From assembly GCA_003508835.1 (NCBI GenBank), contig PUFA01000006.1, forward strand, positions 5,270,001-5,334,000: a DNA stretch of 64,000 nucleotides. The letters are read 5' to 3'. Of this stretch, positions 1-11,087 are shown one piece after another. The position numbers were made by a program, and so were the translations under genes. Below the pieces are notes generated by a model, which saw only the letters and a program-made list of their open reading frames with translations, was not told the origin of the DNA and did no database searches. Every line of letters begins with the position of its first letter. The stretch's first letter is position 1. Origin of the DNA: Eonycteris spelaea (lineage: Eukaryota > Chordata > Mammalia > Chiroptera > Pteropodidae).

Positions 1-285
1 AGAATGTGTTACTTTTCAAAAAACAAATGTAGTTTCAGGTACATAGTACAATGGTTAGACATTTGCATAATTTATTAAACTCGTCCCCCGATTGCTCTAG
101 TAACCCCCTGGCACTGCACACAGCTGTGACAGTAACATGACTCTGTTCCCTCCGCTGTACTCTGCACCCCCGTGACTGTTCTGTAACTACTAATCTGTCC
201 TTCGTCCCTTCACCTCTTTCACCCAGCCCTCACCCCTCCCCCGTGGCAATCACCAGTTTATTCTTTTCTAGTGAGAAAGTGCTTT
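1..285 (+). repeat. L1 3'UTR fragment
   Basis: The text reads like the 3' untranslated tail of a mammalian L1: a 'tttcaggtacatagtacaatgg' type opening, then a run with 'cccgtgactgttctgtaactac' and a pyrimidine-rich end near 'cacctctttcacccagccc'. It lies in the BMP8 intron upstream of the penultimate coding exon. The wording resembles laurasiatherian, perhaps bat, L1 tails, which is the only weak lineage hint in the window. Subfamily and exact ends are not determined. Confidence 0.6.
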
Positions 286-663
286 TCTGTAAAAACCCTG
301 AAAATGGAGTCAGTCTGAACCCTGAGCATAAAATGTCAAACCCACAACAGGGAACCCAAGGCCAAGGTGGCGGGGCCTCCGCCTTCGCTGCCACAGCAGC
401 TACAGGAGCCGTGGCCGTGGGGGGTCGGCGGGGAGGATGGCGCTGAGCGCTGACGGCAGGTGAAGGGGACACAGCTGCTTTCCAGTCCTGCCTGCTGAGG
501 GCCTCCGAGGGGATGTCAGCCCACTGGGAGGGGCCCGAGTGTGGTTTGATGGGGGGAGGTAAGGGGCAGCCCTGAGTCATCCGTGACAGGTGCCGGATAG
601 AGGGGCTCGGGAGGGGCCACCCGGTGGGATGCACCTTCTTCCATTCTCCCCCTTCACCCCCAG

Positions 664-774
664 GATTGGGTCATCGCCCCCCAAGGCTACTCAGCCTATT
701 ACTGTGAGGGAGAGTGCTCCTTCCCCCTGGACTCCTGCATGAACGCCACCAACCACGCCATCCTGCAGTCCCTG
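664..774 (+). CDS. BMP8B: BMP8 penultimate coding exon
   Basis: 111 bp, phase 0 on both sides, following an acceptor ending ccccag and followed by donor gtcagt. It encodes 37 residues from DWVIAPQG to NHAILQSL with cysteines in YYCEGEC and the BMP8-specific LDSC. The 111-bp size matches the equivalent exon of BMP7. Confidence 0.95.
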
Positions 775-3700
775 GTCAGTACCGCACCTGTCCTGCCCGG
801 ACCCCCGGGGAGGGCGTGCTGGGGAGAGGGTCTCGGACAGCCAGGGGCCAATGGGAGCGCCTGCTCAGGTCTCGGGGAGCCCCCTCGGCGTGGAGCCTGC
901 TGCTGCGCACACGCGTAGTCAGGTTCCCACACGGGAGCGGATGCTGCTCCCGGCGGGGCCACGCCGTGTGTAGACTCTGCGGGTGCACACACATGTGCAC
1001 AACGTGCACATGGGGACATGTAGGTACAGGTGCTGGAACCAGACTCATGAAGGCGGCCTGCTTGTGGTCACGTGCACACACAGAACAGATGTGTATCCCC
1101 CCTCGGCACCTGTGTGCTTTGAACACGTGGGCATCCACGCGCACTGGTGTGTCAGACCTTCTGTGACGCGTGCACACAGGGTGGGACAGGGGTGTGTGTT
1201 CACCGCCCTCTTCAGGACGTGTGCAGGGAGAGTCTCCGTGTGCCCAGTGCCGGGCGTTCTGACCTGGGCTCCGCCTTCTGTTTACTCCCTGTGGGCTCTT
1301 CCCCCGGGTCCTCCCGGCTCTTTGTGTGGTTGGTTTGGTGGTGTGGTTTTTGATGCCTGGGGTCTGAGGTCATTTTAAATGCCGAAAACGAGTTTCTGTG
1401 AGGAATATCACTGCTCCTGCGTATCGCTCAGTGTTTTAAATGTCTGTTGTATTGAGACGTCTTTCTAGACCATTTACCCAGACCCCTAGCTCTTAGTATC
1501 CCTAGCGTTATGTTTATCTCCTAAGAGGTTGTCAAGGTTGTCAAGGTGATGCCTTAGGGTGAGAGAAAAGGACTGTAAAAAGTGGCTTTGGCCCTGTAAG
1601 GCCTCCTTTCTCGACAACAAATGGGGTTCGCTAGACCCTGGGGGCCGCCTTCCTTGGGGACGCTCAGGGGCGATGTGCCGTGTGATGGCCACCGCGGCTT
1701 CCGTGCTTCAAGCACGTGCACCTCCCAGCCCCTGCGAGGGACCTGGGGTGACGGCCGCACCCGCATCTCTAGGGCTGTCCCTCCCCTGCCTCTGCCCGGA
1801 CCCTGGCCCTCAGTCCCCAAGGTAGGTCAGCAGGAGTGAGCACTCAGGGTGTGCTGGGGCGAACGAGACAGTGACTGCCTCTCGGGGAGGCTGTCAGTGA
1901 ACACATGAGCCAAGCACAGGCCAAGACGATGGGTCCTGTGAGAAAGGAAGACTGGGCTTCCATGGGGAGGAGGAACGTTCCAGGCACAAGGGTCCAGGCC
2001 CCAGGACAGGAGCAGCTGGATGGGCTCAGGGCCTGCAGGGAGGCCAGGCTGCAGGGGAGCAAAGGAAGGCCGAGGGAGGTTACACTGGGGTGCGGAGGGG
2101 CCCTAACATAGGCCCTGGGGTCCCTGTAAGGTGGCAGGTGGGTGGATTTCGTCCCAAGTAAAGCGAGAAGCCTTTGCAGGATTTTCGGGAGACAGTATCA
2201 TGACCTGATTCTCTAGAAGCATCTCTCTGGCTGCAGTGGGAGGATGGGAGGCTGGACCATGGGTGGAGGGCGGAGGAGGCCGAGAGACAGTGAGGAGGCT
2301 TCTGTGGCCACCTGACAAGAGGACCAGGGTGGCTGGCAGGTGGTGAGAAGTGGCTGAGGCCACAGGGATGGTGGAGGGAGGGTCAAGGGGAGGCACCAGG
2401 GGCCTCCAGGTGAGGGCTGAGTGACCTGCTGAGTGACCTGCCCCTGGGGGGCAGAGTTGTTGTTGGGGTAGGAGGAGGGACTGGGGGAATGGTTGTCTGC
2501 TTCTGCCACCACTTTTGAGGCCCAACGAGACCCCACGTGACCAAGTCAGGCAGGTGGCTGGATCTTTGAGTCTGGAGTTCAGAGGCCAGGCTGAAGCTCT
2601 GCACTGAGAGACGTGGCCCGTGCCTGGCCTTTGGGTCCTGAAAACAGATGAGATTATCTGGGGACACAGTAGGTCCAGGAGAGGAGAGGCCTGTGAAGGA
2701 AGAGGAGCCCTGAGGAGACTGGGGGAGTGATGTGCGAGGGCCTCGGAGTGTCCTGGGGGCCAAGAGAAGGAAGGTGACCCTCCAGGCTCACCCTGGGGCC
2801 GTTCTGCACGCAGCGTCTGGGAGCTGGGCGGTCTCACTGAGGCACAGAGCTGACCTCTTCTCAGCTGAGAAACTTCCCTTTGCTGCCCATTATCTCCAGG
2901 AGGAAGTCTGGGCCCTGAGCCTGGGGCGCGGGGCCCCTCATTAGCCACCCTGCTGACCTCTCCCACGCCCCCTAGCACACGCCCCAGTGCCCTGTCTCCC
3001 TGCAGACACTCAGCGCCAGCGCGTGCCCCGGGTCCCCACCTCTCTGCCTTTGCACCTGCCGTCCCACCGGGGGCGTCCCCCTCTGCCCCGGGCCCGCCCC
3101 CCTGCCCGCCCCGCAGCCTCGCCTGCCGCCCTTCCCTGCCAGGAGTGGTCGCCATGCTCGTGCGCCCGCAGCGCTCGGGGCCTGCTGCGACATCGTGCCA
3201 CCCCGTGGGGCCTGCCTGTTTCCTGGAGTGTTGCCCGGGTCCCCGTCCCACCCCACCGAGGGTGGGGACAGGGACCACGTCTGGGACATTTCTGTGCTCC
3301 CCGCCCTGGCACGGTAGGCACAAGACACGTGCCCAGGTACATTTGTGTTGGAAATGAGAAAAGCACCCTTAGACGCCTTTGGCCGAGAACACTGAGGCCC
3401 CCAGTGAGCGGACTGTACCCAAAGTAACAGAGCCTCTGACTGGTCTCCTAGTGGCTCAAAAGCGAGTCTAATGGAACGGCCCATCGGACTCTGCAAATCA
3501 ATCTGTTTGGTGCCAGATGGAATGCAAGGCCCTTTCTCTTCCGTCGCTGATGTGATCGAGCTTGGTCTGGGGTGGGGTCGCGGAATGGCCGCAGCCCTGT
3601 GGGCCCGGGTTCTCTCTCAGGAAAGGCCCTCCCCAGTTTCCAGCCGCTAGAGCCCGTGGCTGGCTCACCAGGCTGGTGTCACTCGGTTTTACACGTGGGC

Positions 3701-4995
3701 CCATGAATGCCAGGCCAGACACCACATGTGGAGGCTGGGAAGGTGGGGAGCAGTGGCCCCTCACATCCCAGTCTGGCTGGGCATTCCTGCAGAGGCCTCG
3801 GCTTCCCCTGTGGCCGCAGAGAGGCTCTGGCCCAAGCGAGCCCAGTGACCGCTCACGGCCCTCCCGGCAGGTTGGCTCAGAGCTTTTGGGACAAGGCTGG
3901 GCCTTGGGGAACGGGAGCCAGACTGCTGCACAGGTCCCCCCATCAGACAGCTTCATCCAAGTCCTGCTCAGCAGCCTCCGTGAGGCCTGGTCAGTCCTGG
4001 GCCCTCGGAGTGGCCACAACACACACGGATGGAAGCAGGCTCCTCTTCCCTCCTGCCCCCAATAGCTCGGGGCTGTCTTCAGGGCCCGTCCATGTGGGGC
4101 CCTGATGAGGAGTCCAGTGTAAACTCAGCTCATCCTGCCAAGTCCCAGGATAAATATTTGTATGGAGGCTGAAATAGCTCCTCGATCAGGCTCTTTTTCG
4201 GTGGGTAAAGCTGTTCAGGAGGAGGGAGTGGGATCACTACACCCAGGTCCAAGTCTCGCCACAGGTCACGTGGCCTTGTCCCGTTTCTTCATCTCCCAGA
4301 ATACTACTTCCCTCAGAAGCTGTTATGAGGGGTGAAAAGTACTTTGAGAAATAATGTGAACACCCAGGGGTGAACCTAGAATCCTAGGCTTTATCCAGTT
4401 GTTCCACGGACACTCAGCTCAGTGGAGGAGGAGGAGAAAGACCATAAACAGCCAAGGCGGACAAGACAGGGTCAGGGATGTTACAGGAGCGCAGAGAAGA
4501 GGGAGGGGCGGAGGGGACCCCAGAGGGGCGGTGCTCCAGGGGCATCAGGCAGAGGGACCCGCCACCAGGAGCGCTGCACTGTGTTTGGGGACAGGCAGGG
4601 TCCTCAGGTGAGGGGAGTCCATGTGGCAGGGAGCCAGCACCCAGGCCTTGCCCCGAGGGCCTCAGGCAGCGAAGGGTCAAGGAGGTCAGGGCTGGAGCTG
4701 AGGTGCACCTGCCCTGGCTTGAGAATAAAGCGGGGAGGGGAGAGTGGCAGGAGGCCAGGTGCAGGCAGGAGCTCGGCCGGGGCTGTGCGGGTCCTGGGAG
4801 AAGGCCACCGTGCTCACCTCTGCCTGCCGCCCCCTCCCTGGCCAGGTGCACCTGATGAAGCCGGACACAGTCCCCAAGGCGTGCTGCGCGCCCACCAAGC
4901 TGAGCGCCACCTCCGTGCTCTACTACGACAGCAGCAACAACGTCATCCTGCGCAAGCACCGCAACATGGTGGTCAAGGCCTGCGGCTGCCACTGA
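664..4995 (+). CDS. BMP8B: BMP8 (3' part of gene): last two coding exons, join 664-774 and 4846-4995
   Basis: This is the C-terminal part of a bone morphogenetic protein of the BMP5/6/7/8 group, a secreted dimeric TGF-beta ligand that signals through type I/II receptor serine kinases and SMADs. The two exons join to give 86 residues from [14 protein letters not shown] to the terminal VKACGCH. Six of the seven conserved knot cysteines are present here; the first lies in the exon before the window. An additional cysteine in PLDSCMNAT, where BMP7 has tyrosine, is a BMP8 hallmark, and NAT is a likely N-glycosylation site. Exons 1-5 lie left of the window. In human the BMP8 copy next to PPIE is BMP8B; if this species has only one BMP8 gene the A/B suffix is arbitrary. 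The frame is intact. Confidence 0.93.
1850..2770 (-). repeat. L2 LINE, minus orientation
   Basis: A chain of L2 3'-region words read in antisense: the segment around 1885-1995 (increase of gtgaacacatgagccaag, then 'ggaacgttccaggca'), the block at 2155-2215 equivalent to L2 'ggactttgg..gggaagcc..gacatgatctga', and the 2565-2715 segment with 'gagtctggagttcagaggcc'. Strongly diverged and interrupted. Confidence 0.6.
2860..3320 (+). repeat. L2 LINE, plus orientation, GC-rich
   Basis: Shows the L2 sense progression: text resembling 'ggaagtctgggccctgagcc', then '..tctctgcctttgcacctgcc', then a run ending near 'gggacagggaccacgtctggg' and 'ccctggcacggtaggca'. It lies next to the minus-strand L2 at 1850-2770, so two L2 pieces sit in opposite orientation. 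Confidence 0.6.
4225..4370 (+). repeat. MIR SINE fragment
   Basis: Contains MIR-like text 'ccaaggtc..cgccacaggtcacgtggcc' followed by 'tttcttcatctcc' and 'agaagctgttatgagggg'. Old and diverged. Confidence 0.5.
4846..4995 (+). CDS. BMP8B: BMP8 last coding exon
   Basis: The acceptor is tggccag; the exon begins GTG CAC CTG ATG and runs in frame to TGA at 4993-4995, giving 49 residues. It contains the adjacent cysteine pair in KACCAPTKL and the closing VKACGCH, two landmarks of the TGF-beta knot. The 3'UTR follows directly; I see no clear AATAAA in the next 500 bases, so the transcript end is not placed. Confidence 0.96.
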   Translation: MHLMKPDTVPKACCAPTKLSATSVLYYDSSNNVILRKHRNMVVKACGCH

Positions 4996-7489
4996 GGCCC
5001 TGCCCGCCGGCCACTGCGGCGCCACCCGGATCAGGCCCTCTCCAGGGGCAGGAGACCCTCAGCTGCCAGCAGAGCTCTGGCCGGGCCACAGGGAGGGCCC
5101 TCGTACCTCTGTCCATGCGCAGCCAGGGTCTGGTCCTCTCCAGGCCCCTCTGCCCCCTCCCCTGGGTTCGTGGTTTGTCCCATTCCATCCCATAGGGCCT
5201 GATGCACACAGCAGCCTTGGTGTGCTGACGGCGCTGTCTGCGGTCAGCACAGGCCTATCTTAGGACCTGTCCTTGGCCGTCCTGGCCCACACTGTGGCCG
5301 ACCTGGGACGGTCTGAGCTGCACCTGGAGCGTAAGTGTGGCTGTTGGGCTCTGCGCCACTCACCGCAGGCTTTGGGTGTGGGAGCAGGGTCTGCCCCTTC
5401 CCAGGGCAACGCTGGGCCGTTCCGGGCACAGTCAGACACGTGCACGCCCTCAGCACAGCGCATGATTGAGCTCCTAACCTGACCCGCTGGCCGTTAGCAC
5501 GTTAGAAAAAGGACAAGCTGGGGGTCCTCATGCCCTGGGCCTGCCCTTCTCCTGCCTGGGGAAGAGGCGCCACCCCTGGGGAAGCAAGGGCCTTGGGGGA
5601 TTCCAATGCCCTCAGTCTCCACGTGGAGCTCAGCACTGAGACAGAGCTAACTCTCAGCAGAAGCAAGGAGTCCGTGCAGTGAGTGGTCCTGGCAGACACA
5701 GCACAGATGCCCCACTGCCCATCCCCTTGCCCATGGCCATCAGAATCAACCTGGGTGTTTTTTCCACTGAACCTGGCAGGGCCTCAGGACCCTCAGCACA
5801 AAACTCTAGGCAGCCACCAGCGGTTCGGAGTTGAAATGAACTGGTTTCCCGCTCCCGCCGTGCGAAGGAGCAATCCATTGCCCCAGAGCACGCTGCCTGG
5901 GCCGCCTCTGGCCAGACACTGTCAGTGTGTGCTGGAGTCTAGGAGGCAAGAACGGGCTGGTCACCCCGTGTGCCCAAGTCCTGTCCTGTTTCTTGGGGCC
6001 TCTGAGCCAAAGAAAAGGCCCCTGTCCCAGGGGGAGTGACAGGCGGTAATTTAGGCTGAGCTGCGTGGGGAGGTTCCCGGAAACCACTGCTCTCCTTGGA
6101 GCAGCTGAGGCAGTTGGAGTGTTTATTTGATTTTTGACTTGCTAAGCCTGTAATTTACCTGCTGGAGCACACAGAGTCCAGCTGCCTGAACCCTGAAACA
6201 CTGTGTCATTAAAAGCAGGTCCTGGGCCCACCCCAACCCACAGGCACAGCCCGCAGAGGGAGCGCGACCCATGTGCCCAAGGACAAGCATCCTGGAATTC
6301 ACTGCACCCTGAAGACAGGCTCCCGGAGAGCAGGTCTAGAGCAGGGGTGGGGGCTGGGGCCATGCTGTGGGACAGCTCTGCCCCCACCAGGAGACTCTGG
6401 GAGCAAGTGCAGAGGAAGAGATCCCTCCAGGTACAGAGGGTGGGCCCAGACCGTCTTAAAGTAGTGAGTCCCCGTTCAGTGTAGGCATCTAAAGTCTGGC
6501 CTAGATGTTGGGAGACCTGACTTGTTGGTGGCTTCTTCCTCTGGGTCTCATTTTCCATCCTTAACATGAAGGCAGGAGACTTCCTGACCTCCAGAGGGCC
6601 TGCAGCCAAGGAATCTGTCTGCTGACCCTTTCTCACACTGAGCCCAGATGCAGCCCCAGAACCCTGAACACGGAGCTCAAGTGGCCGTTGTGAATCTGGG
6701 TCATAAATCAGATGGCGGTTACAAATTGGCACATGACTGGAACCTATTTGCCATTCTAGTACTTATCTAATAGCTCTTTCTTCCCAACATCACGGATTGT
6801 CTTTTAGTAACTGTAAATTTAAAATAAGCCAACTAACTTTTTATTTCCCCTGGAAGCTTAAGTGTCCAGCCAATGGCCTGGTGTAGGTAGGGGTGCACTT
6901 GGAATGTCTGTCAAATTACCAAAGATTTGTAGATATGGAGTACGCCTTCCCTATCAATCAAGCCATGCACCGCAGGAATGAATAGGAATTGCAATCCTCC
7001 TTTTTCGTGCAGAACTGAAAAACAGTGAGTCATTGCTTACCTATCTGGCCATCAGCAACTTATGAGATCTAGTCATCAAATGAAATCAAATTTAAAAAGT
7101 CCTGAGCAGTGAAACAATTGTGGACCCAAAGCCCATGCATTTTTTTCCGTGAGTTATCGATTTGCTGAGCCAAGCATGGCCGCTGCAGTGTGCGGCCCCG
7201 GCTGGCAGATATGCAGCACAGATGCCACCATTTCCCTTTCTCTTGCTCAGGGCATGGCTTCACCAGACCACAAGGATAAATGAGTGTGGTCAGACTCACT
7301 GACAGCAGTGAGAAATCAATGACAGTTGACAGGAAGGGAGGGCACACGGAAAAACAGGCTAAGGAGAAATGCACAGCAATCTTGGTATTTGCAGTTGAAT
7401 CCTGGCCTTGAGACCAAGTTGTCAGAATGTTAGCATTCACTGTCTTCTAAGGTAAGGGAATAATATATTCTGGAAAATCTCTAAGGAAT

Positions 7490-7665
7490 AGGAAAGAGGC
7501 GGCATAGCAAGAGTACAGATTTTTGGAGCCAGATGGATTTGAGTCCTGGTTCTTTTTCCTCAGTAGAGCAGGATATTGGTTATTTCCTTCCAATCTGTTA
7601 TAAAGATCAAATATGTGCATAAATATTTAGGACAATGTCTGGCTTATAAATGCTTAACAACTTGT
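7490..7665 (+). repeat. MIR SINE
   Basis: Carries MIR words in order: 'gcatagcaagagtacagatttttggagccag', then 'tttgagtcctggttct', and at the 3' side 'ggacaatgtctggcttataaatgcttaac'. Confidence 0.6.
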
Positions 7666-8039
7666 ACCTGCTAGTATTACTACAAATAAATTTGCTAATT
7701 TTGAGCCACTTCTGTGCTTGTCCACTAAACCTCCTCCTAGGCTGTGTTCTGTGGGTGGTGGTGTATTTACTTCAGAGCTGTGCTTTTCTGTGATGCATCT
7801 ACACATGGTAATCCTTTGAGGGCAGCACTTGAATTCTCACTTGCTTGAAAGGCCTGAAGCATGCCCAGTTTTGCCCCGTTTTGCCCACAGTGGCCAGGGC
7901 TGTGGTGTTCCAGAGACACGCGGATCCCACTGTCTCGCTGAGGGCGTTCAGCACCCACCAAACGCATCTTTCAGCAATTTGAACAGAGGATTGTCCATCC
8001 TGGGTTTTCCTACTTATGGCAAGACCTTGTGCAAGCACT

Positions 8040-8360
8040 TGACCCACTTTTTAAAAAAATGTTTTTTCATTTACTACAAAAATAATGCAATTTTGGAGGA
8101 AAGTTAAATAAAATAATTCAAATCACCATAGTTCTATGACTCAGATAAACACACTATTACTATTTTGTGAATTTAATTCATTTTTTTCTAGAATATACTT
8201 ATATAGATGTTTACATATTATAATAGGTATTTTGACAAAACTGGTATACTGTGCTATATAAGTGCTTTGAGATATGCTTTTCCCACTTTATGATACAGTG
8301 AACATTTCCATTAATAAATATTTTTTAAAAACATGGCTTTCTAGTTTTCCATCACCTGAA
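8040..8360 (+). repeat. AT-rich LINE-derived stretch (family uncertain)
   Basis: Text such as 'catttactacaaaaataatgc' and 'gaacatttccattaataaatatt' resembles an old LINE 3' region in sense orientation. No coding potential. The family is not assigned with confidence. Confidence 0.4.
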
Positions 8361-9994
8361 CTCTACGATACTGTTTTCATCATTAAAAAGTAGGTCCCAC
8401 AAACCTCTTGTTGGAGGGTTGCTGTGAGGCTGCTGTGACTGACAAATGCACCGTGCCGGCAGCATCTGGAGGCAGATATGTTGTTAGAGAAGAAACTCCA
8501 GCAGTAACAAGACTGATTCTAGGGCCACAACCCCTGGTCTCTGCCTTCGTGTAGCTGTTAGAGGCCCAGCAGACAGATGGGGCCCAACCCTGAAGGTTGT
8601 TGACGGAATGAGTCGGCAGAACGGAGCCCCACATCCTTAGCCCCGGCACTGGAGAAGCAGGAATGTGACAGGGAGGCCACCTGCACAGGAGCCAGGCAGT
8701 CGTAAGAAAGCAGCTTTGTCCTTTAGTTTGCAGCAAAGGGCCCACGGTGCCCTGGGGTCCACTTCCCCCTGGAGTCTACTTCCCATAGGCCAGAGCACTC
8801 CTGAGAAAGGGGGATCAGTGTTGCCCTGAGTAGCTGAACTAGGCAGCCAGGTTACTGCTCCCCAAACTCTGAAGCCTTTCTCCCACCTGGCAGAGTTGAG
8901 TCCTGTTTCCTCAAGTCTCCCACAAGGGTCCAGACCAATCATGGGGATCAGAACTGTCTCCCCTGAGGGCCTTGGGCCTCCCTGCCATAGACTGAGCCTG
9001 AAGCCCAGTTAAACTCCCAGGACTCCATTATGATCTGGGGGTAGGAGACAGGCTAAGCTTCTGGTCCCAGCTTTGCCATATTGTCCCAGGTGACCTTTGC
9101 AGTCATGTCCTCTGAGCCTTGGTTTACCTCTGTACAGGGTTCTGGTGTGAATAGTGAGATGACGCCTACAGACACTCCAGTGGGGCCCTGGGAAGGGCAG
9201 CAGCACCCAACAACTCCAAACTTGCTTTCTGACCTGCTCGCTGGTCTCAACCTCCTCAGGCCATGAAGGAAGAGCAGAAAGTGGCAGAGTCACCATCACA
9301 GGCGTCAGCCCTCTCTTGAGAGGCTGGCTGTGCTAAGTGCTTCAAATGCATCCTTTTCTGGTTCTTGAAAAAGCCCTGAAGTTGCTGCTATCATACCCGT
9401 TTCATGAAAGCTGCCTATGCCTGTGACTGAGCTGTGGCAGCTGTGGTCTACACCAATGGGGCCCAGGGCATGGATGGTCTCTTGGAAGCCCATGGTACCC
9501 ATGTAGTATATCCCAGCCACAAGGAAACAGAAAACTGGCCAACTGCAGCACAGGGAGCTCAGCTGAGAGCAGGCAGTCCATTTGGTACATGGGAGCCAAA
9601 GGCAGGGTCAGAATGCCATCACTCCCCAGCAGAAGCTGTCATGGGTCACAGGACCAGAGGGCAGCAGGCCCCTCCTGCCTTCTGGCCCATTCAGATCTCA
9701 ACTCAAGATGAAAAAGCCCAGCCCAGTGGATTCTGAATGGCTTGAGTAACCCAACCCACAGGGAGGTGCCCAGTGGCTATAGGGCTCAGTCCTTGCTTAG
9801 AGTCTTCCATAGGTGAGCGATCTTCAAAGCCACTTTGCCCACCAGAACATGGAGGGGGAGTGGAGAGAAGCCAGCCTAAGCAGTGGCTGCACACAGTAGG
9901 ACCAGACTGCAAGCTCAGCATTCAGCATTGGGTGAGACCATTTGTCTCATTCAGGGGCCAGCAATTTTCTGTAAAGTTTCAGGTAGTAAAAGTA

Positions 9995-10515
9995 AATATT
10001 TTTATCTGTCAACTTGGCTAGGCCACAGTGTCCAGTTTTTAATCACACATTAGTCCAGATGTTGCTGTGAAAGTATTTTTCAAGACGTGATTAACATTTA
10101 AATCAGTAGAGTTAAAGTAAAGCAGATTACCCTCTATAATGTAGGCGGTCTTCATGCAATCAGTTGAAGGCCTCAAGAGAGAACAGACTGAGGTCACCAG
10201 TGTTTCCAGGGATTTTTATATCTGGTAAAACAAACTAGAATTTACTGTATCAGAAGAAATGTCCAGGAGCCACACTGGTGAGCCCAGGAGAAGCCCTGGC
10301 AGCAAAGGCCTCACACAAGGCAGGAGGAAATCTGCTTCCAGACGGCCTGTGGACTTGAACTGCAAATTCAACTCTTCCCTGGGTCTCCAGCCTGCTGGTC
10401 TGCCCTGCAGATTTCGGACTTGCCAGCTCCCTCAATCGCAAAGCAATTCCTTAAAATGAATCTCTCCCTCTACACATACACACACACTCCTATTGATTCT
10501 GTAGATCTGGAAAAC
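9995..10515 (+). mobile_element. MLT1-type LTR (ERVL-MaLR), with an internal insertion
   Basis: The left part reads 'ctgtcaacttggctaggcc', 'gtgattaacatttaaatcagt' and 'caatcagttgaaggcc'; the right part reads 'gacttgaactgcaaattcaactcttccctggg' and 'gatttcggacttgccagc', all MLT1 landmarks in order. About 10195-10322 is additional sequence not expected at this point of the consensus; see findings. This is an old, noncoding retroviral-type LTR. Confidence 0.75.
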
Positions 10516-10519
10516 TCCA

Positions 10520-10690
10520 ATATTGAGACTATTTAATGTTTGTTGCCAATTACTCAACAATGCTGCTATAGGGAGGAAGCAGCCATAGACACTACATAAA
10601 CAATGGATATGGCTGTGTTCCAATAAAACTTTATTCATAAAAATAGTCAGCAGGCTGGATTAAGCCTGCGTAATGTGCTGACCTCCTATC
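10520..10690 (-). mobile_element. hAT-type nonautonomous DNA transposon fragment
   Basis: Contains 'gtgttccaataaaactttattcat' and 'agtcagcaggctggattaagcctgcg', the signature words of a MER33/MER3-like hAT-Charlie element. A second piece of the same kind lies near 24070-24385. The exact family name is uncertain. Confidence 0.55.
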
Positions 10691-11081
10691 TGACAAATAA
10701 GCAAAGTACCTGGCGTAGAGAAGGCAGTTTGAGTTATAATTTCATTTTTTAAATTCTGTAGAATAAAACTGAATAAATAAATGAATCATTGAGACTGATA
10801 AGCATGTTTGCTGGCTACGAATGAACACCTTGAGTTTAGAAGTACAGGCGGCAGATGGGAACTTCCCTATATCTTTGATTTCCGTTGTCCTGACAATGGT
10901 CTGATAAGGATATCTGGCTTGAAGATACATTCCCTGGCATCTCAGGGAATACACCCAACGAAGGAAAAAAAAAGTTGTGGAGAAGACACTATGCCCTACT
11001 CCCTCACCAGCCTACCTTGGTCATAGATGCAGCCTCTGACATTTCCCAGGAACTAGCTGGAGGCAGCAACAGGAACCAGAA

Positions 11082-11087
11082 TTTATT
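11082..11087 (-). terminator. PPIE: PPIE poly(A) signal AATAAA
   Basis: TTTATT on the plus strand reads AATAAA on the minus strand about 310 nt after the PPIE stop codon. It is the first canonical hexamer in the 3'UTR and the likely main cleavage signal. Confidence 0.65.

Larger units (their letters stand above)
775..4845 (+). other. BMP8 last intron
   Basis: A 4.1-kb GC-rich intron. About 930-1210 is rich in alternating purine-pyrimidine words such as gtgcacac. 1850-3320 is largely L2-derived and 4225-4370 looks like a MIR. Long open frames here have no recognisable protein and are best explained by GC-rich composition. Confidence 0.7.
4996..11080. other. Intergenic region between convergent BMP8 and PPIE
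   Basis: The left part contains the BMP8 3'UTR of unknown length. The rest holds a MIR (7490-7665), an AT-rich LINE-like stretch (8040-8360), an MLT1-type LTR (9995-10515) and a DNA-transposon fragment (10520-10690). No open frame here shows recognisable protein similarity. Confidence 0.7.

Noticed and set aside
2103..3323. 406-codon minus-strand open frame in the BMP8 intron
   Set aside because: It overlaps GC-rich L2 sequence on both strands, shows no domain or homology, and is antisense to an intron. Long frames are expected in such composition.
4414..5195. Overlapping long open frames on both strands around the last BMP8 exon
   Set aside because: They are shadows of GC-rich intron/3'UTR and of the real exon at 4846-4995 in other frames.
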